Assembly: GCA_963965975.1 (NCBI GenBank)
Contig: OZ014420.1
Location: 5,668,001-5,732,000, forward strand
Direction: 5' to 3'
DNA: 64,000 bases
Source: Xestospongia bergquistia
Taxonomy: Eukaryota; Porifera; Demospongiae; Haplosclerida; Petrosiidae
Part shown: one piece after another, positions 39,008 to 50,559 of the stretch
Layout: each line of letters opens with the position of its first letter
Numbering within the stretch: the first letter of the stretch is position 1
Program-made: the position numbers and the translations under genes
The notes under the pieces: generated by a model
The model's input: only the letters and a program-made list of their open reading frames with translations
What the model was told of the DNA's origin: nothing
The model's database searches: none

Positions 39008-41839
39008 TTAAAGATACACAACTTGTACTTCTATCTCTTCCTCTGGTGTTGTCTTAGGGTTGGATTTATCTTCTTTGATATCTCCACTCTTCAAAATGCT
39101 TTCTAATATTGTATCAAATGATATATCTAGTCCTACATCAGATGCCTTAGCTGCTTCTTGAGACCTTGTATCTTCTTTCTGAGTGAATCCAATAGAAATA
39201 TCGGATGTCTCCTTGATGATTTCTTGATCTACACTAGTTGTAGTAGATGTCATATCATTGGTTTGTTCCACTTCCATATTAGGTATTGGATTGATGTCAG
39301 CGATTTCAATTGTTATCTTTGGAAGATCTGGTGTCTTCTCTTGCAAACCTTCTTTGGTTTCTGGAGTAGTAGTTTCTTTACATGACTCCTTCAATGGTAT
39401 AGCAGTCTTGTCTTTCGTGACATACTTGCTTGAATTGGGCTCTCCTTCCTTCTTTGTTTCAACTCCTTTTTTATCATCATCTTCTTTGACTACTACACCA
39501 TCTTCTTTGGTCTCTCTCTTAACTTCTTTGCTTTCTTCAACATCTTGTTTGGCTTTCATACTTTCTTTGTTCTCCATACTACTTTCTATGTCAATATTGT
39601 CTCTTTCTATTTCCTTGCTACTTTCTTTGCCTTCCTCAATTTTTTTGTCATTTTGTTTGTCTTTCTTGTCATCTTCTTTGTCTGCAACATCTTTTCTTTT
39701 TTCCTCACCATTTTCTTTCCCTTCGTTGATTGTCTTATCATCTTCTTTGTCTGTAATATCTTTTGTGTCATTATCCTCGTCTACAATATATTTTCTTCTT
39801 TCCTTGCCATTTTGTTTATCTTCCTTAATCTTCTTTTCATCTTCTTTGTCTGTAATATCTTTTTTGTCATTATCCTCGTCTACAGTGTATTTTCTTCTTT
39901 CCTCGCCATTTTGTTTATCTTCCTCAATCTTCTTTTCATCTTTCTTGTCTACAATATCTTTTCTCTCTTCATTGTTTTCTTTGCCTGGAATATCTTCTTT
40001 GATTTTTTCATTATCTTCTTTGTCCATTGTACTTTTTTTATTTCCTTCATTATTTGTCATCATAGTATCAGAACATTTTCCAAATGTGCTCAACTCAACT
40101 CCTTTATCATCTTGAAATGTTAATTCCTTGTCTACTTCTGGGAAAAGATTATCTGAGAGTCTAAAGAAGTTAAAATAACAATACCATATGTATGTAAATG
40201 TTATTTATTTGTTGAACTCACATCAAATCTTCTTGATCATTGAGAGCCTCATTAACTGGTAGAGAAATAAACATATGTTAACATTAATGTAAATCATCAC
40301 AGTTGCTTGTGTAGAACTATTCTAGGTCAACATTATTAGTAAAATATATTTAGAAGTTTATAAACAGTTTAGCTTAAGTAACCTTTAAAACCATTATCTA
40401 ACCAGGATCATTTACACCTATTGAAACATTTAACTATAGTTTTAACTAAGTGCTGTAAAACTTGGCTACTTCATAATTCATACATGTAATAACATTTTGT
40501 TATTTATTATAATTAAATAATTTAAGACTTGCTATGGTTGTATCTGCCACTATGCCTTCAGTCAGTACTCAGGCTTGGAATTAGCAACTCAGTAGCTTGC
40601 CCACATATTATTCAATACAATTTAGCGTTTGAGCTTTTCCAGAATATGAATAGCTTACCTGATTCAGTATATCTTACAAAAGCTAAAAATGTATGTTACA
40701 CTAATATAGGCTTATTCAGCAGCAGATCTTTCTGTAGTTTTGATATTTCTATGGCAGTTATTCTGTGAAGCAACCACCAAATTGATTCCAACTGAATAAA
40801 ACGAATGAACTAATTTGTTTTATTATTTTTACATTGTTCATTGTATGTGTATGAATTAGAAAAAAGTGCTTGTTTACATGTGTGTGTATTCTATTCCCAT
40901 CTTTTCCATATTACCGAGGCATGTTGAGTCATCAATGTTGGGAATTGTCATGCACTTAAAAACTTAATTAGTACAAAAATATGTATTAGTTTCAAAGTAA
41001 AACTTACTTTTAAATACGTAAGTTCTTCTTTTCCTTCTATTTTTGATATACAAACATAGACACGTTCCACACAGACAGCAACACATCAGTATTATAACTA
41101 ATAACACTGGTGGCCAAATATAGAGATAAGGTGTACGTAACAAGATGAAGTCAGTATCCTTAATAGGAGTTGTGACCATTACATGTGATGTCCTCAACAT
41201 TATAGATGGTGTTACAGGACTGACTGTGTCCATGATAGTCATTGATGTTCTTGGAACCATGTTTAAGATAGTTGCAGTCAGTGTAGATGATGTTGCAGTA
41301 GTGATTGAAACAGTTGTATCCATATTCATGACAGTGTTAGCACTCATACTTGGAACACTAGTACTACTTGTGTCCATGACACTAGTGGTATCTGTTGTAT
41401 TCATGACAGTGCTAGAGCTCATACTTGGAACACTGGTACTACTTGTGTCCATGATGCTAGTGGTATCTGCTGTATTCATGACAGTGATAGCACTCATACT
41501 TGGAACACTAGTACTACTTGTGTCCATGACGCTAGTGGTATCTGCTGTATTCATGACAGTGTTAGCACTCATACTTGGAACACTAGTACTACTTGTGTCC
41601 ATGATGCTAGTGGTATCTATGACAGTGCTACTAGTGATACTATGCCCACTTGTGATCACAGCAGTCATTGTAGTAGATGTTACAGCCGTGGTTGAGATAC
41701 TGTCATCTACACTTGAGACTTGTACAGGGCTATTTGCTATAGTATTAGTATTCACAGTACTGGTATAATTGGTTGCAGTTGTAGCAGTTATCCAAGTCAC
41801 AATACAACATAAAACTAAGTCAAGTACCAACATTGTCAT
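39008..41839 (-). CDS. Array member C: mucin-like type I membrane protein with acidic tail
   Basis: Three exons join in phase: 41008-41839, 40222-40255 (34 nt) and 39008-40160 (672 aa). The first ATG is at 41839 and the signal peptide (MTMLVLDLVLCCIVTWI) differs from A and B. The ectodomain, about 210 residues, carries four to five near-perfect 25-residue repeats (TSSTSVPSMSANTVMNTADT plus TSIMD). It then has the shared PYLYIWPPVLLVIILMCCCL block. The tail has repeated KEDEKKIKEDKQNGKERRKY-type units not seen in A or B. It then has the single KQDVEESK/VKEDDDKKG module and the common C terminus ending VVYL. Divergent ends combined with a conserved middle suggest exon shuffling or gene conversion. 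Confidence 0.82.
41310..41620. repeat. 75-bp coding tandem repeat in member C ectodomain
   Basis: Four to five 75-base units, each encoding 25 residues centred on TSSTSVPSM, differ by only a few bases. The landmark on the plus strand is CATACTTGGAACACTAGTAC. Such homogeneous repeats are prone to copy-number change between individuals. Confidence 0.9.
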
Positions 41840-42926
41840 AATTAGCCTCAGCAGCAACTTTTAAACAAAGGTGGAAGATGAATACTGGATGGGTCGGGTT
41901 TAGAATGAGTCAAATCTGATATCTTCTTGCCAAATGATCCTTTTGAAACTGGATCCTCTATAAGCCCTTCCTATATCCATATGTGGTTTATTCAATTCCT
42001 GTTGATCTACAATATGTGATATGGTGTTCACAAACAATTTATGTTGACTTTGTAAAGTTACTTACAGCTGGTTACAATTCTTGTTCTAAATTATTAGTTA
42101 GTGGTCCTTAGGAATATTTTGTGTTGTTTTAGCTGTAATCACAATGATATATTTAGCATGCAGAGGACTAAATGCTAAGTTTGTCTCTTAATGTGATTAT
42201 GACTCTTAACCAACAACCAGACACCTGAGTTATAGCTATGTACAATTATACCATTGATGTTATTGCATCATCCTCTTGTTACACCTCTGCATATTGCCTC
42301 ATTTCAAGCTTTCCTTCACTGAATGCCTGATTATGAGGCTACACCCCTACACTGTAGGTAGCATACTCGTAGATGATGTATTGATGTTCCTCTTTACTAA
42401 ACTGTTATTACAATTAATTTTAGCTCATTATTTAGGTAAAACATATTTAATTATATTTTATTAGCATCACATTATTGAATAATTATCTAGCTATATTATA
42501 AGTAAATAAAGGAATAAACAAATCATCACCATTTCCATATCCTGTAGTATAATCAAGATGTACTGAAATGATGCCAGTTGTATAGTAAACAGCTAAGTAA
42601 TAAATTATATCATCAAATTCTTAAAAGTGATATTGTAATGTGCTACAATAAAGTTCATATTAAATTTATGTTTAGCGAAACTACATCACTACTATTTAGG
42701 TCATATATGACCACAAAGCCAGTTTTAATACAAGCATAATCATGATAATATTAATTTTGTTGATATAAGCTAAAATACAATGTTTGTTCAATGAATGTTG
42801 TGTAAATCAGAAGAGTCAGTGATAAAAATACAAACTATGACGTCAAGTGCTTTGGACCTCTATTATATGTTATAATAAAACAGATTATGTTAGTTGACAT
42901 TATTTAAGATACCAGTTTCTATTATA
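41840..42926 (-). other. Spacer between members C and D
   Basis: No gene was seen. The part near 42790-42926 resembles spacers at about 38590-38730 and 36040-36180 (shared AGTGCTTTGGACCTCT and TTATGTTAGTT-like phrases). It is therefore the downstream flank of D-type genes, conserved in each duplicated unit. Confidence 0.5.
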
Positions 42927-44551
42927 TCACTTTGACTCTGTTGTTGTCTCTTCACTTTCTTCAAGTTTATTTCTAGCACCTCCTCCCTCACTGGTGTATA
43001 CAGACTTCAATGCTTCTTTATTTTCTAAATAATCTTCTTCTTTAGGATCTTCTATAATTCCTTCAAGAAGTATGCCAAAACTACTAGCTTCTATGCCTCC
43101 TTCCATTCTCTTCTCCCAATGTACATTCTCCAAATGCAATGATAGACGCTGCGAAAAACTGAAATATTTATGTTAACACATTTTGATAAAAAATGACCAT
43201 TACCTGAGGTTTCTTTCTTCTTTGACGAGTGTTTCAACTTTAATTGTTTATCATAATAATGGAATAATATACAGTCATATATATACATGTATGTATGCAT
43301 GTATATATATAAGAAACATAAAGATCTTTAAACAAACAAACAATTTTGAGTGGATGGATAGATAGAGCTGAGGTATTATATTATTGCATTTTGTTAATAA
43401 AGCAACTACATACCTTCAACTGTGTATGCTTTTGTCTTCTTTTTACGAGCATATAAGCCAAATAAACAACAACAACAACAACAGGTGATACATATTAATA
43501 GTAGACCCAATACTGAAATCCAAATAAACAAATAACGTAGAACATACTTGCCAATATAATCAGTGAGTTTAGTACTGGATGTAGTACTAGTAGATGGTAC
43601 CATTCTACTTATTGTTGATGATGGGTACAATGACCTGTTGCTTGTAATAAATGAGGATTTTTGTATTAAAGTGGTGGATGTGACATTGTAATAAGTTGAC
43701 AATGACATTGATATGATGCTAGTGGGAATAATATAAGTTGATGATGTGTGGAATGAATGGTGGCTACTTGTTGTAAACGAGGGCATTTCAATTGAAATGG
43801 TAGATGTATATGTGAATGATGATGTTGAGATAACGTTAGTGGAAGAGTTATCAACTGATGTTGATGGGTGGAGCAAGTCACTACTTGTAGTTGCAGCCTC
43901 TAGTAATGAAGTGGATAGGTTGAGCAAGTCACTACTTGTAGAGGATGGGTGGAGCAAATCACTACTTGTAGAGGATGGGTGGAGCAAGTCACTACTTGTA
44001 GATGCAGTCTCTTGTAATGAAGTGAATGAGTTGAGCAAGTTATTACTTGTAGACTCAGTCTCTTGTAATAAAGTGGATGGGTGGAGCAAGTCACTACTTG
44101 TAGACTCAGTCTCTTGTAATGAAGTGGATGGGTGGAGCAAGTCATTACTTGTAAAAGCAGTTGCTTGTAATGAAATGGATGGGTGGAGTAAGTCACTACT
44201 TGTAGATGCAGTCTCTTGTATTGAAGATGTTATAATATCATAAAATGATGATGTCATTCTGACAACAGTGGAAAAAGTATCAGTAGGTGTTAAAGATAGG
44301 TGGTATAAACTGCTTGTAGATGATAAATCATCAAAAGTGTTGGCTGTGATGATGCTATAATTATCAATTGTAGAATCCCATACTGACTCTCCAGATTCTC
44401 CAGATTCAACATCCATTAATATAGTAGCTAATATTAATGAGTTGTGAATAGAGATACTAATCATATATTGTAATAACATACCTTGTACAGTTGTAGAGAC
44501 ATTTGAACTTACTAGACCAAATAGACTGATAATAACAACAAGAGATATCAT
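42927..44551 (-). CDS. Array member D: mucin-like type I membrane protein, short tail
   Basis: Exons 43414-44551, 43204-43237 (34 nt) and 42927-43158 join in phase (467 aa). The ATG at 44551 starts a signal peptide (MISLVVIISLFGLVSS). The ectodomain of about 320 residues is Ser/Thr-rich with 17-residue repeats around TSLQETESTSSDLLHPS at 43870-44230. RYLFIWISVLGLLLI leads into a helix with six consecutive Cys, then RKKKTKAYTVE. The microexon gives VETLVKEERNL. The 77-residue tail begins with FSQRLSLHLE, like member E, and is acidic. A GTATGT at 44479 and TTAG near 44425 could delimit a 54-nt intron within the first exon; 54 is divisible by three, so both readings stay open. Confidence 0.78.
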
Positions 44552-44907
44552 CTTGAAAGTAAAATAACTTTGTCCAAAGCATACAAGAAGACTTAATGTG
44601 ATTTTATTGATATTATAACTAAAAAGAAATATTTACATTGAAGGATAATGTAAACATAACTTAGTTCCAATTAACCGAAATATACTCTTATTCAGAGAGT
44701 AAAAATAACATAAACAATAAATCCTAGCATTAATGTCAATTGGATTTTATTCTGTTATATAGTGTTATTATAGTATTACTAAATTCACTGTCATGGATAC
44801 TACTAATACTATTACTACTACTATTAATACACACACTAGCTGTATATATTTTCATTGCTTTCTCTAACATTGTTACAGGATCATATCTATAGATCAACAT
44901 TAGTAGT

Positions 44908-46327
44908 TCATGTCTTGTCCATGTTCTTCCCTATAGTTGTTGATGTATTATCTTTGATATCTTCTTTAGCAGCAGCACCAGTGCCTGTGTCAAATAGAGT
45001 ATTTATTTCTGCTACAAAGTTAGAGGCTGATGTGGGTACATCTGAAGTGGTAGCTAGCGACAGATCATAAGATATTTGGGATACATTTGCTGGTTTGTCT
45101 TCCATATCATCACCTTTCTTTGTGTCTTCCTGTGCTATTTTCTGAGAACAGGCATTGGTAAGTTCTGCCACTTTATTATTTACAGGCAATATCTCAGAAG
45201 ACAAACACTTTGGCTTAACCTTAAGTGGCTCAGTCTTAGCCTCATTACCTACTTCATTGATTGTCTTGTCTTTATTTGTGGTGTGGGTGACATTATCATA
45301 TATGTTTCCTTCAATGTTTATATCTTCCAGCGTGATCTCTTCTTTAATAGTTATACTCACAACTGGAGGAGCGTTAAAGGTAGTTTGTGCTACACTTGAT
45401 GTGCTGGGAGTCTTCCATTTCCATGCATTTGTCTCTACTTGTATTGAAAGCCGCTTTGAAAATCTATGGAACAGAATTAGGAATGGATGGATGAATGAAT
45501 GGATGGATGGATGAATGATAAATGAATGATGGGTGGGTGGGGTGTATGAATGATAAATGAATGCATGATGGACATGTAGATGGATACATGATCAAATCAA
45601 ACAATATGGCAGTGCACTTACTGAAGGTCTTTTTCTTCTTTTAAGAGTCCATCAACTTTTGTCAAAAGTAAAAGAATATAACAAAGTTTTCATCTACATA
45701 GTTGACTTACCTTTCAGAATATATTCTCTTGATCTTCTCCTCCTTCTGATCATGAAGATTATGCAACAACAGCAGAAGCAAATTATGCAAAGAAATACTA
45801 GCACAGTCCCTAACACTGGAGGCAATAAAAATAGATAAGGTGTGAAAGATTCATCACTGTTGGTCTGAATGGGTGCTATGGATGATGAAGCTAAGTTCCC
45901 AGGACTAGCACTGGTAAGAAAAGCTCCTGCTATGGTAGGACTTAGTGTTAAGTGGAAAGTACTATGTGATGATATTGAAAGTGAAATACTTTTCAACCCA
46001 TATTCTAAGTGAGTTGTGAAATAAGTTAGTGAAGAAGCTAAGATACTAGTAATAGTGTTATTTGGAACTTGAAGTGACACTAGTACTACTGATGAGGAAC
46101 TACTTGAAGTTGAAATGTTTTCGAAACCAGATCCAGACTCATGGCCAAAATCTAAACCAGTTATAAAAGACAATAACATGTATTATATTATTTAGTATTG
46201 TATTGTTATACTTACAATCATCTATGATTGATTGTGAGCCAACTAGAGTAAAGCAAACAACACAGAGAAAGAACAACATACTAAGACAGCCTCCAACATC
46301 AGTTAGATACACAAACCAATTGATCAT
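44908..46327 (-). CDS. Array member E: type I membrane protein with acidic tail
   Basis: Four exons join in phase: 46216-46327, 45711-46151, 45622-45655 (34 nt) and 44908-45463 (380 aa). Exon 1 gives a signal peptide (SMLFFLCVVCFTLVGSQS). The ectodomain of about 115 residues is Ser/Thr-rich. The membrane block TPYLFLLPPVLGTVLV then runs into Cys-rich IICFCCCCIIF and RRRRRSREYILK. The microexon gives VDGLLKEEKDL. The tail begins FSKRLSIQVE and later has FVAEINTLFD, a motif shared with F. Although sequence similarity to A-C is low, exon phases, microexon length and layout are the same, so membership in the array is well supported. Confidence 0.78.
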
Positions 46328-46664
46328 CTAAATGTCCCAATTTCTATACAAACATACTACTATATATAATGTACAATATACTGCAATAATGCAAGTGGTC
46401 ATTTACTACACCATATGATGTGCACTGATCCCCAAACCGAAAAGTATAAACATAAGACTAATGACATAAGTATTGAATAACACTGCTATATATTTATATC
46501 AGCAAAGTACATATACATTGTATAGTAAACATAACTGTAAATTACTAAACAGACAACAATAAACACAAAGGGGAAAAATCTTAATTTGTTCAGGCAATAT
46601 TAGAATAAGAAATCACAAAAATAGTAACCACACATACTATAATAAAATATTGACATTCCATTTT

Positions 46665-48062
46665 CTAACGATTTTCAAGTTCACCTTCTTTTTCATGGAC
46701 GCTGTCAGTGTTGCTAAATTCCAGTATATCTTTAAGCATTAAATCTAAAGCTGCATGGCTAGTTGGATTAACAGCCGAGGTTACATCCAAATTTTCTTGC
46801 TGTTGTGGGAGTGGTGTATCATCCAAGACAAGAGCCATGTTTAATTGTAAGGCATTTATTTCAGCTTCAAAATCAAGAGATGGTAGAGCTTGTGGCTTGT
46901 TATCGATACTGGCAGCATTTAATAATTCTGCGTTGTCTTCTTTGTTTTTTTGATCACTCGTTGGCTTTGCTTGATTTTGTGTCTCTTCCAAAAGTAACTG
47001 TGTAACTTCACTCTTGTTAAGTTTAGATGTTTCTGTTGTCATAATTTCAACTTTAACAGTTTTCTCATGATTAGTGATGTTTGCTTGATTCCCCTCTCCA
47101 CTTTTAGCTTCTTCTTGAACGACGACCGTCTCTTCTTCATTGACAGCTTTGTTTATTTGACTATCATTGCTTTTATCTTCTTCATTATCAACAGACTTTG
47201 GTACATCTACAGTAACAGATGACTCAACAGTAGTGTCTTTGACTTTATCTTCATCTTTCAGCACTACTTTGTTCTCCCCTGTTGATGTTTTGTCCTTTTC
47301 ATCTTCTTTTTTTGACTCTTCTTTTTTCTCACCACTTTCGTCAATTGTAGTTTCGTCAGTAGTCTTCACTTCAACAGTCTTCAAGGTTGGTAACCTAAGG
47401 AATAATACATTATATTTAAATATGTGATGTTTGTATATATGTAAATGAGATTAACTACTTACATATGCTTCAATTCTAATTAAACATATTTTTTATCATT
47501 TATTTACCCTATTTCTTCTTCAACCTCTTCAGCTGTACATAAAAAGAGAAAATATAGGAAGTAGTTTATTCATTAGAATTATATATAATACATAATTATA
47601 TAAACTCTTTTGCACTTTAATTTAGTTTAATTGTCATGTCATAATTAACATGTTAGATATTTATGAAACTTCTATCTCACCTTTAAAGGTGTATGCTTCG
47701 ATTTTCTTCTCTCTTCTATGCCGATGACAACAGCGATATATACAGCAACATATACAACAACATATACAACAACATGTAGCAAATAATACTAGTACTACTG
47801 GAGGCCAGATATACACATAGGGATCGTCCAAAACATATAAATCAACTATGCACATGATATCATTTAAAGAAGGTGTACATTTGGGAGATGGTGTGCTGGT
47901 AGGTAAAATTGAACTTGTATCACCACTACCTGATAAATCATCTGTAGATTTATTTATGAACAATAATTATATATAAGTAATTGAGACTATATGCTTACCT
48001 CCTGATGATGACTCAAGAAAGTTCAGATAACAGAGATAAAAGATGAAGATCAAAATATTCAT
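46665..48062 (-). CDS. Array member F: short-ectodomain type I membrane protein, acidic tail
   Basis: Four exons join in phase: 47999-48062, 47681-47941, 47508-47532 (25 nt) and 46665-47394 (359 aa). Exon 1 is a signal peptide (MNILIFIFYLCYLNFLESSS). The ectodomain is only about 55 residues, with PTSTPSPKCTP. DPYVYIWPPVVLVLF continues into an extreme Cys run (CCCICCCICCCIYRCC) and a basic stop, ending in AYTFK. The microexon is 9 bases shorter than the 34-nt form elsewhere, which keeps the phase. The tail is Lys/Glu/Thr-rich with FEAEINALQL and DLMLKDILEF near its end, comparable to the DISFDTI block of A-C. G and H downstream are near copies of its first two exons. Confidence 0.78.
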
Positions 48063-48491
48063 ATTTGAAGACAGTTTAAACCACCAACAGGTGACCAATA
48101 TGAGTAATGATACGTTTATGTACAGTTGGTACACTTGATATATATAGCATCATGTGCCTTGTAATAAAATCTACATCAATGTGTGTATTCAACCCACACA
48201 TCTACAAACTGTTTAATGAATTCTTGTTTGTTATATGACCTTATATATACTGTGAGCATACATGCATAATGTGTCATAATTTAAAATGAATGCAGTTTAT
48301 AAATTGATACTACATGATGAAAAATATAATCCCATTCTTATCAGATTATTGCAATTATATTCAAGTGATCCTCATTTAATTGTCTCTGTGAACACCTGAA
48401 TTGCTATCTGTAAGACAAAGAATATATAATATTTAACTCTTGGGCACAGTGGTGATAGCATGTATAAAATAATACACTATTGATTGACCTC

Positions 48492-48701
48492 TCACTGCCT
48501 TTGCACTTCTGAATATACTGTGGAACAGGAACATAATTCATTTCCAGGAGTGTTTAATTCTTCCATGTCAACGTAGATATTTTTCAGTGTAGAATGAACT
48601 GTGAGTACTGTAGTAAATATTGTTATAATTATTTCTATACCCAAAGCCTTATTTGTTAGTGTTAGCAAAGCAATGAATGAGAATATTAAAAGTGATAACA
48701 T
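48492..48701 (-). CDS. Small repeated gene, copy s1 (hydrophobic N terminus)
   Basis: A 69-codon frame with its own ATG at 48701 begins MLSLLIFSFIALLTLTNKAL, a possible signal peptide. It contains IYVDMEELNTPGNEL. Two related but damaged copies lie at 49350-49620 and 50208-50470, alternating with members G, H and I. The central stretch up to PGNEL is conserved among the three and the C terminus differs. No family is recognised. It could instead be an exon of a larger gene. Confidence 0.4.
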   Translation of the reverse strand: MLSLLIFSFIALLTLTNKALGIEIIITIFTTVLTVHSTLKNIYVDMEELNTPGNELCSCSTVYSEVQRQ

Positions 48702-48805
48702 TTGTACTTTATACTAATAATTAACATAATAACTAAGGTCTACATAATATATTGAAATATATGTAACAAGCATGTGAGAGCAATATGACTGTACAAGTGT
48801 TTTTT

Positions 48806-48847
48806 AAAGATGTCATACTGTAATTATAATTACAGTATGACATCTTT
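48806..48847. repeat. Perfect 42-bp palindrome
   Basis: AAAGATGTCATACTGTAATTA is followed at once by its exact reverse complement. It contains the last codons and the stop of array member G. The corresponding place in member H has only one arm (near 49718-49737). Confidence 0.92.
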
Positions 48848-49197
48848 TATTACAAATTTCTTCTTACGCTGATATCGATAACAACAGCAACATATACAAC
48901 AACAACATATAAAGCAACATGTAACAAATAATACTAGTATTATTGGAGGCCAGATATACACATAGGGATCTTCCAAGATATACAAATCAAACACACACAG
49001 AATATCTTTTAAAGAAGGTGTACATTTGGGAGATGGTGTGCTGGTAGGTAAAATTGAACCACTACCTGATGACTCATCTGTAGATTTATTATGAACAACA
49101 ATTATATATAAATAATTGAGACTATATGCTTACCTCCTGATGATGCCTCAGTAATGTTCAGAAAACAAAGATAAAAGATGAAGATCAAAATATTCAT
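48830..49197 (-). CDS. Array member G: truncated F-like membrane protein without acidic tail
   Basis: Two exons join in phase: 49134-49197 and 48830-49077 (103 aa). They copy F's first two exons: a signal peptide (MNILIFIFYLCFLNITEASS), GSGSILPTSTPSPKCTP, DPYVYIWPPIILVLF and a Cys-rich helix (CCFICCCCICCCCYRY). The protein then stops inside the 42-bp palindrome after QRKKKFVIKDVIL, so the microexon and acidic tail are gone. It may be a functional short form or an early pseudogene. Confidence 0.62.
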
Positions 49198-49349
49198 CTT
49201 TGAAGACAGTTAAACCACCAACAGGTGACCAATATGACTAATGATATGATTATGCACAATTGGCACACTTGCATCATGTGCCTTTGTAAGAAAATCTACA
49301 TCAATGTGTGTATTCGACCCACACATGATATAATATTTAACAATTGAGC

Positions 49350-49620
49350 TCAGTGGTGATAGCATGCATAAAATGACATACTATTGACCTCTTGTGCCTT
49401 TGCACTTCTGTAAGCTTCAATATCCTGTGGAACAGACACACTAAATGATTCCAATTCATTTCCAGGAGTGTTTAATTCTTCCATGTCAACGTAGATATAT
49501 TCCAGTGTAAAATCAAGTGTGAGTACTGTAGTAAATATTGTTATAATTATTGCTATACCCAAAGTCTTATTTTGTTACTGTTAGCATAGCAATGAATGAG
49601 AATATTAAAAGTGATAACAT
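49350..49620 (-). pseudogene. Small repeated gene, copy s2 (frameshifted)
   Basis: It matches s1 and s3 through IYVDMEELNTPGNELES. Relative to s1, one extra T in the run at 49569-49573 breaks the frame between the hydrophobic start and the body. The downstream part ends PQDIEAYRSAKAQEVNS. Confidence 0.5.
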
Positions 49621-49734
49621 TTGTACTTTATACTAATAATTAACATAATGACTAGAGTTTACATAATATATTGAAATGTAGCATGTGAGAGCAATATGAC
49701 TGTACAAATGTATTTTAAAGATGTCATACTGTAA

Positions 49735-50080
49735 TTAGGAGCTTCTTTCCTTCCTACATTGATAAGAACAACAATATATACACCAACGTGTAATACAACA
49801 TGCAGCAATTCCAATTAATGCTAGTATTATTGGAGGCCAGATATACACATAAGGATCTTTCAAGATATACAAATCAAACACACACAGGACATCATCTAAA
49901 GAAGGTGTACATTTGGGAGGTGGTGTGCTGGTAGGTAAAATTGAACCACTACCTGATGACTCATCTGTAGATTTATTTATGAACAATAATTATATATAAG
50001 TAGTTTAGACTATTACCTGATGATGCCTCAGTAATGTTCATCAGAAAACAGAGATAAATGATGAAGATCAAAATTTTCAT
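49735..50080 (-). CDS. Array member H: truncated F-like membrane protein without acidic tail
   Basis: Two exons join in phase: 50017-50080 and 49735-49964 (97 aa). They give a signal peptide (MKILIFIIYLCFLMNITEAS), GSGSILPTSTPPPKCTP, DPYVYIWPPIILALI and a less Cys-rich helix. The protein stops at QCRKERSS. It is closest to G. The acidic tail exon is absent downstream. Confidence 0.62.
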
Positions 50081-50207
50081 CTTTGAAGACAGTTTAAACC
50101 ACCAACAGGTGACCAATATGACTAATGATACGATTATGCACAATTGGCACACTTGATATATATAGCATCATGTGCGTTTGTAAGAAAATCTACATCAATG
50201 TGTGTAT

Positions 50208-50477
50208 TCAACCCACACATGATATAATACTTAACTCTTGAGCTGACACACTATTGACCTCTTGTACCTTTGTACTTCTGTAAGCTTCAATATCCAGTGG
50301 AACAGACACACTAATTGATTCCAATTCATTTCCAGGAGTGTTTAATTCTTCCATGTCAACGTAGATATATTCCAGTGTAGAATCAAGTGTGAGTACCGTA
50401 GTAGATATTGTTATAATTATTGCTATACCCAAAGTCTTATTCGTTAGTGTTAGCATAGCAATGAAGGAGAATATCAA
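50208..50477 (-). pseudogene. Small repeated gene, copy s3 (start lost)
   Basis: It has the same core, IYVDMEELNTPGNELES, with a longer C terminus than s1. The position of the s1 start ATG is CTG here. Two extra bases in the T run next to it (about 50477-50482) create an in-frame stop, so only a later Met could serve. Confidence 0.5.
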
Positions 50478-50559
50478 AAAAGTGATAACAGCTGTACTTA
50501 ATAATTAACATAATGACTAGGAAATACATTGAAATGTATGTTACAAGCACATGAGAGCT

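Noticed and set aside
33259-40115. Plus-strand hydrophobic Ser/Leu/Phe-rich frames resembling multi-pass membrane proteins
   Set aside because: They are antisense to Lys/Glu-rich tails of members A-C; GAA/AAG codons read backwards give TTC/CTT. The sense frames have signal peptides and consistent splice phases.
44425-44480. Definite 54-nt intron in member D
   Set aside because: Splice-like borders exist, but the segment is open and divisible by three, so sequence alone cannot decide.
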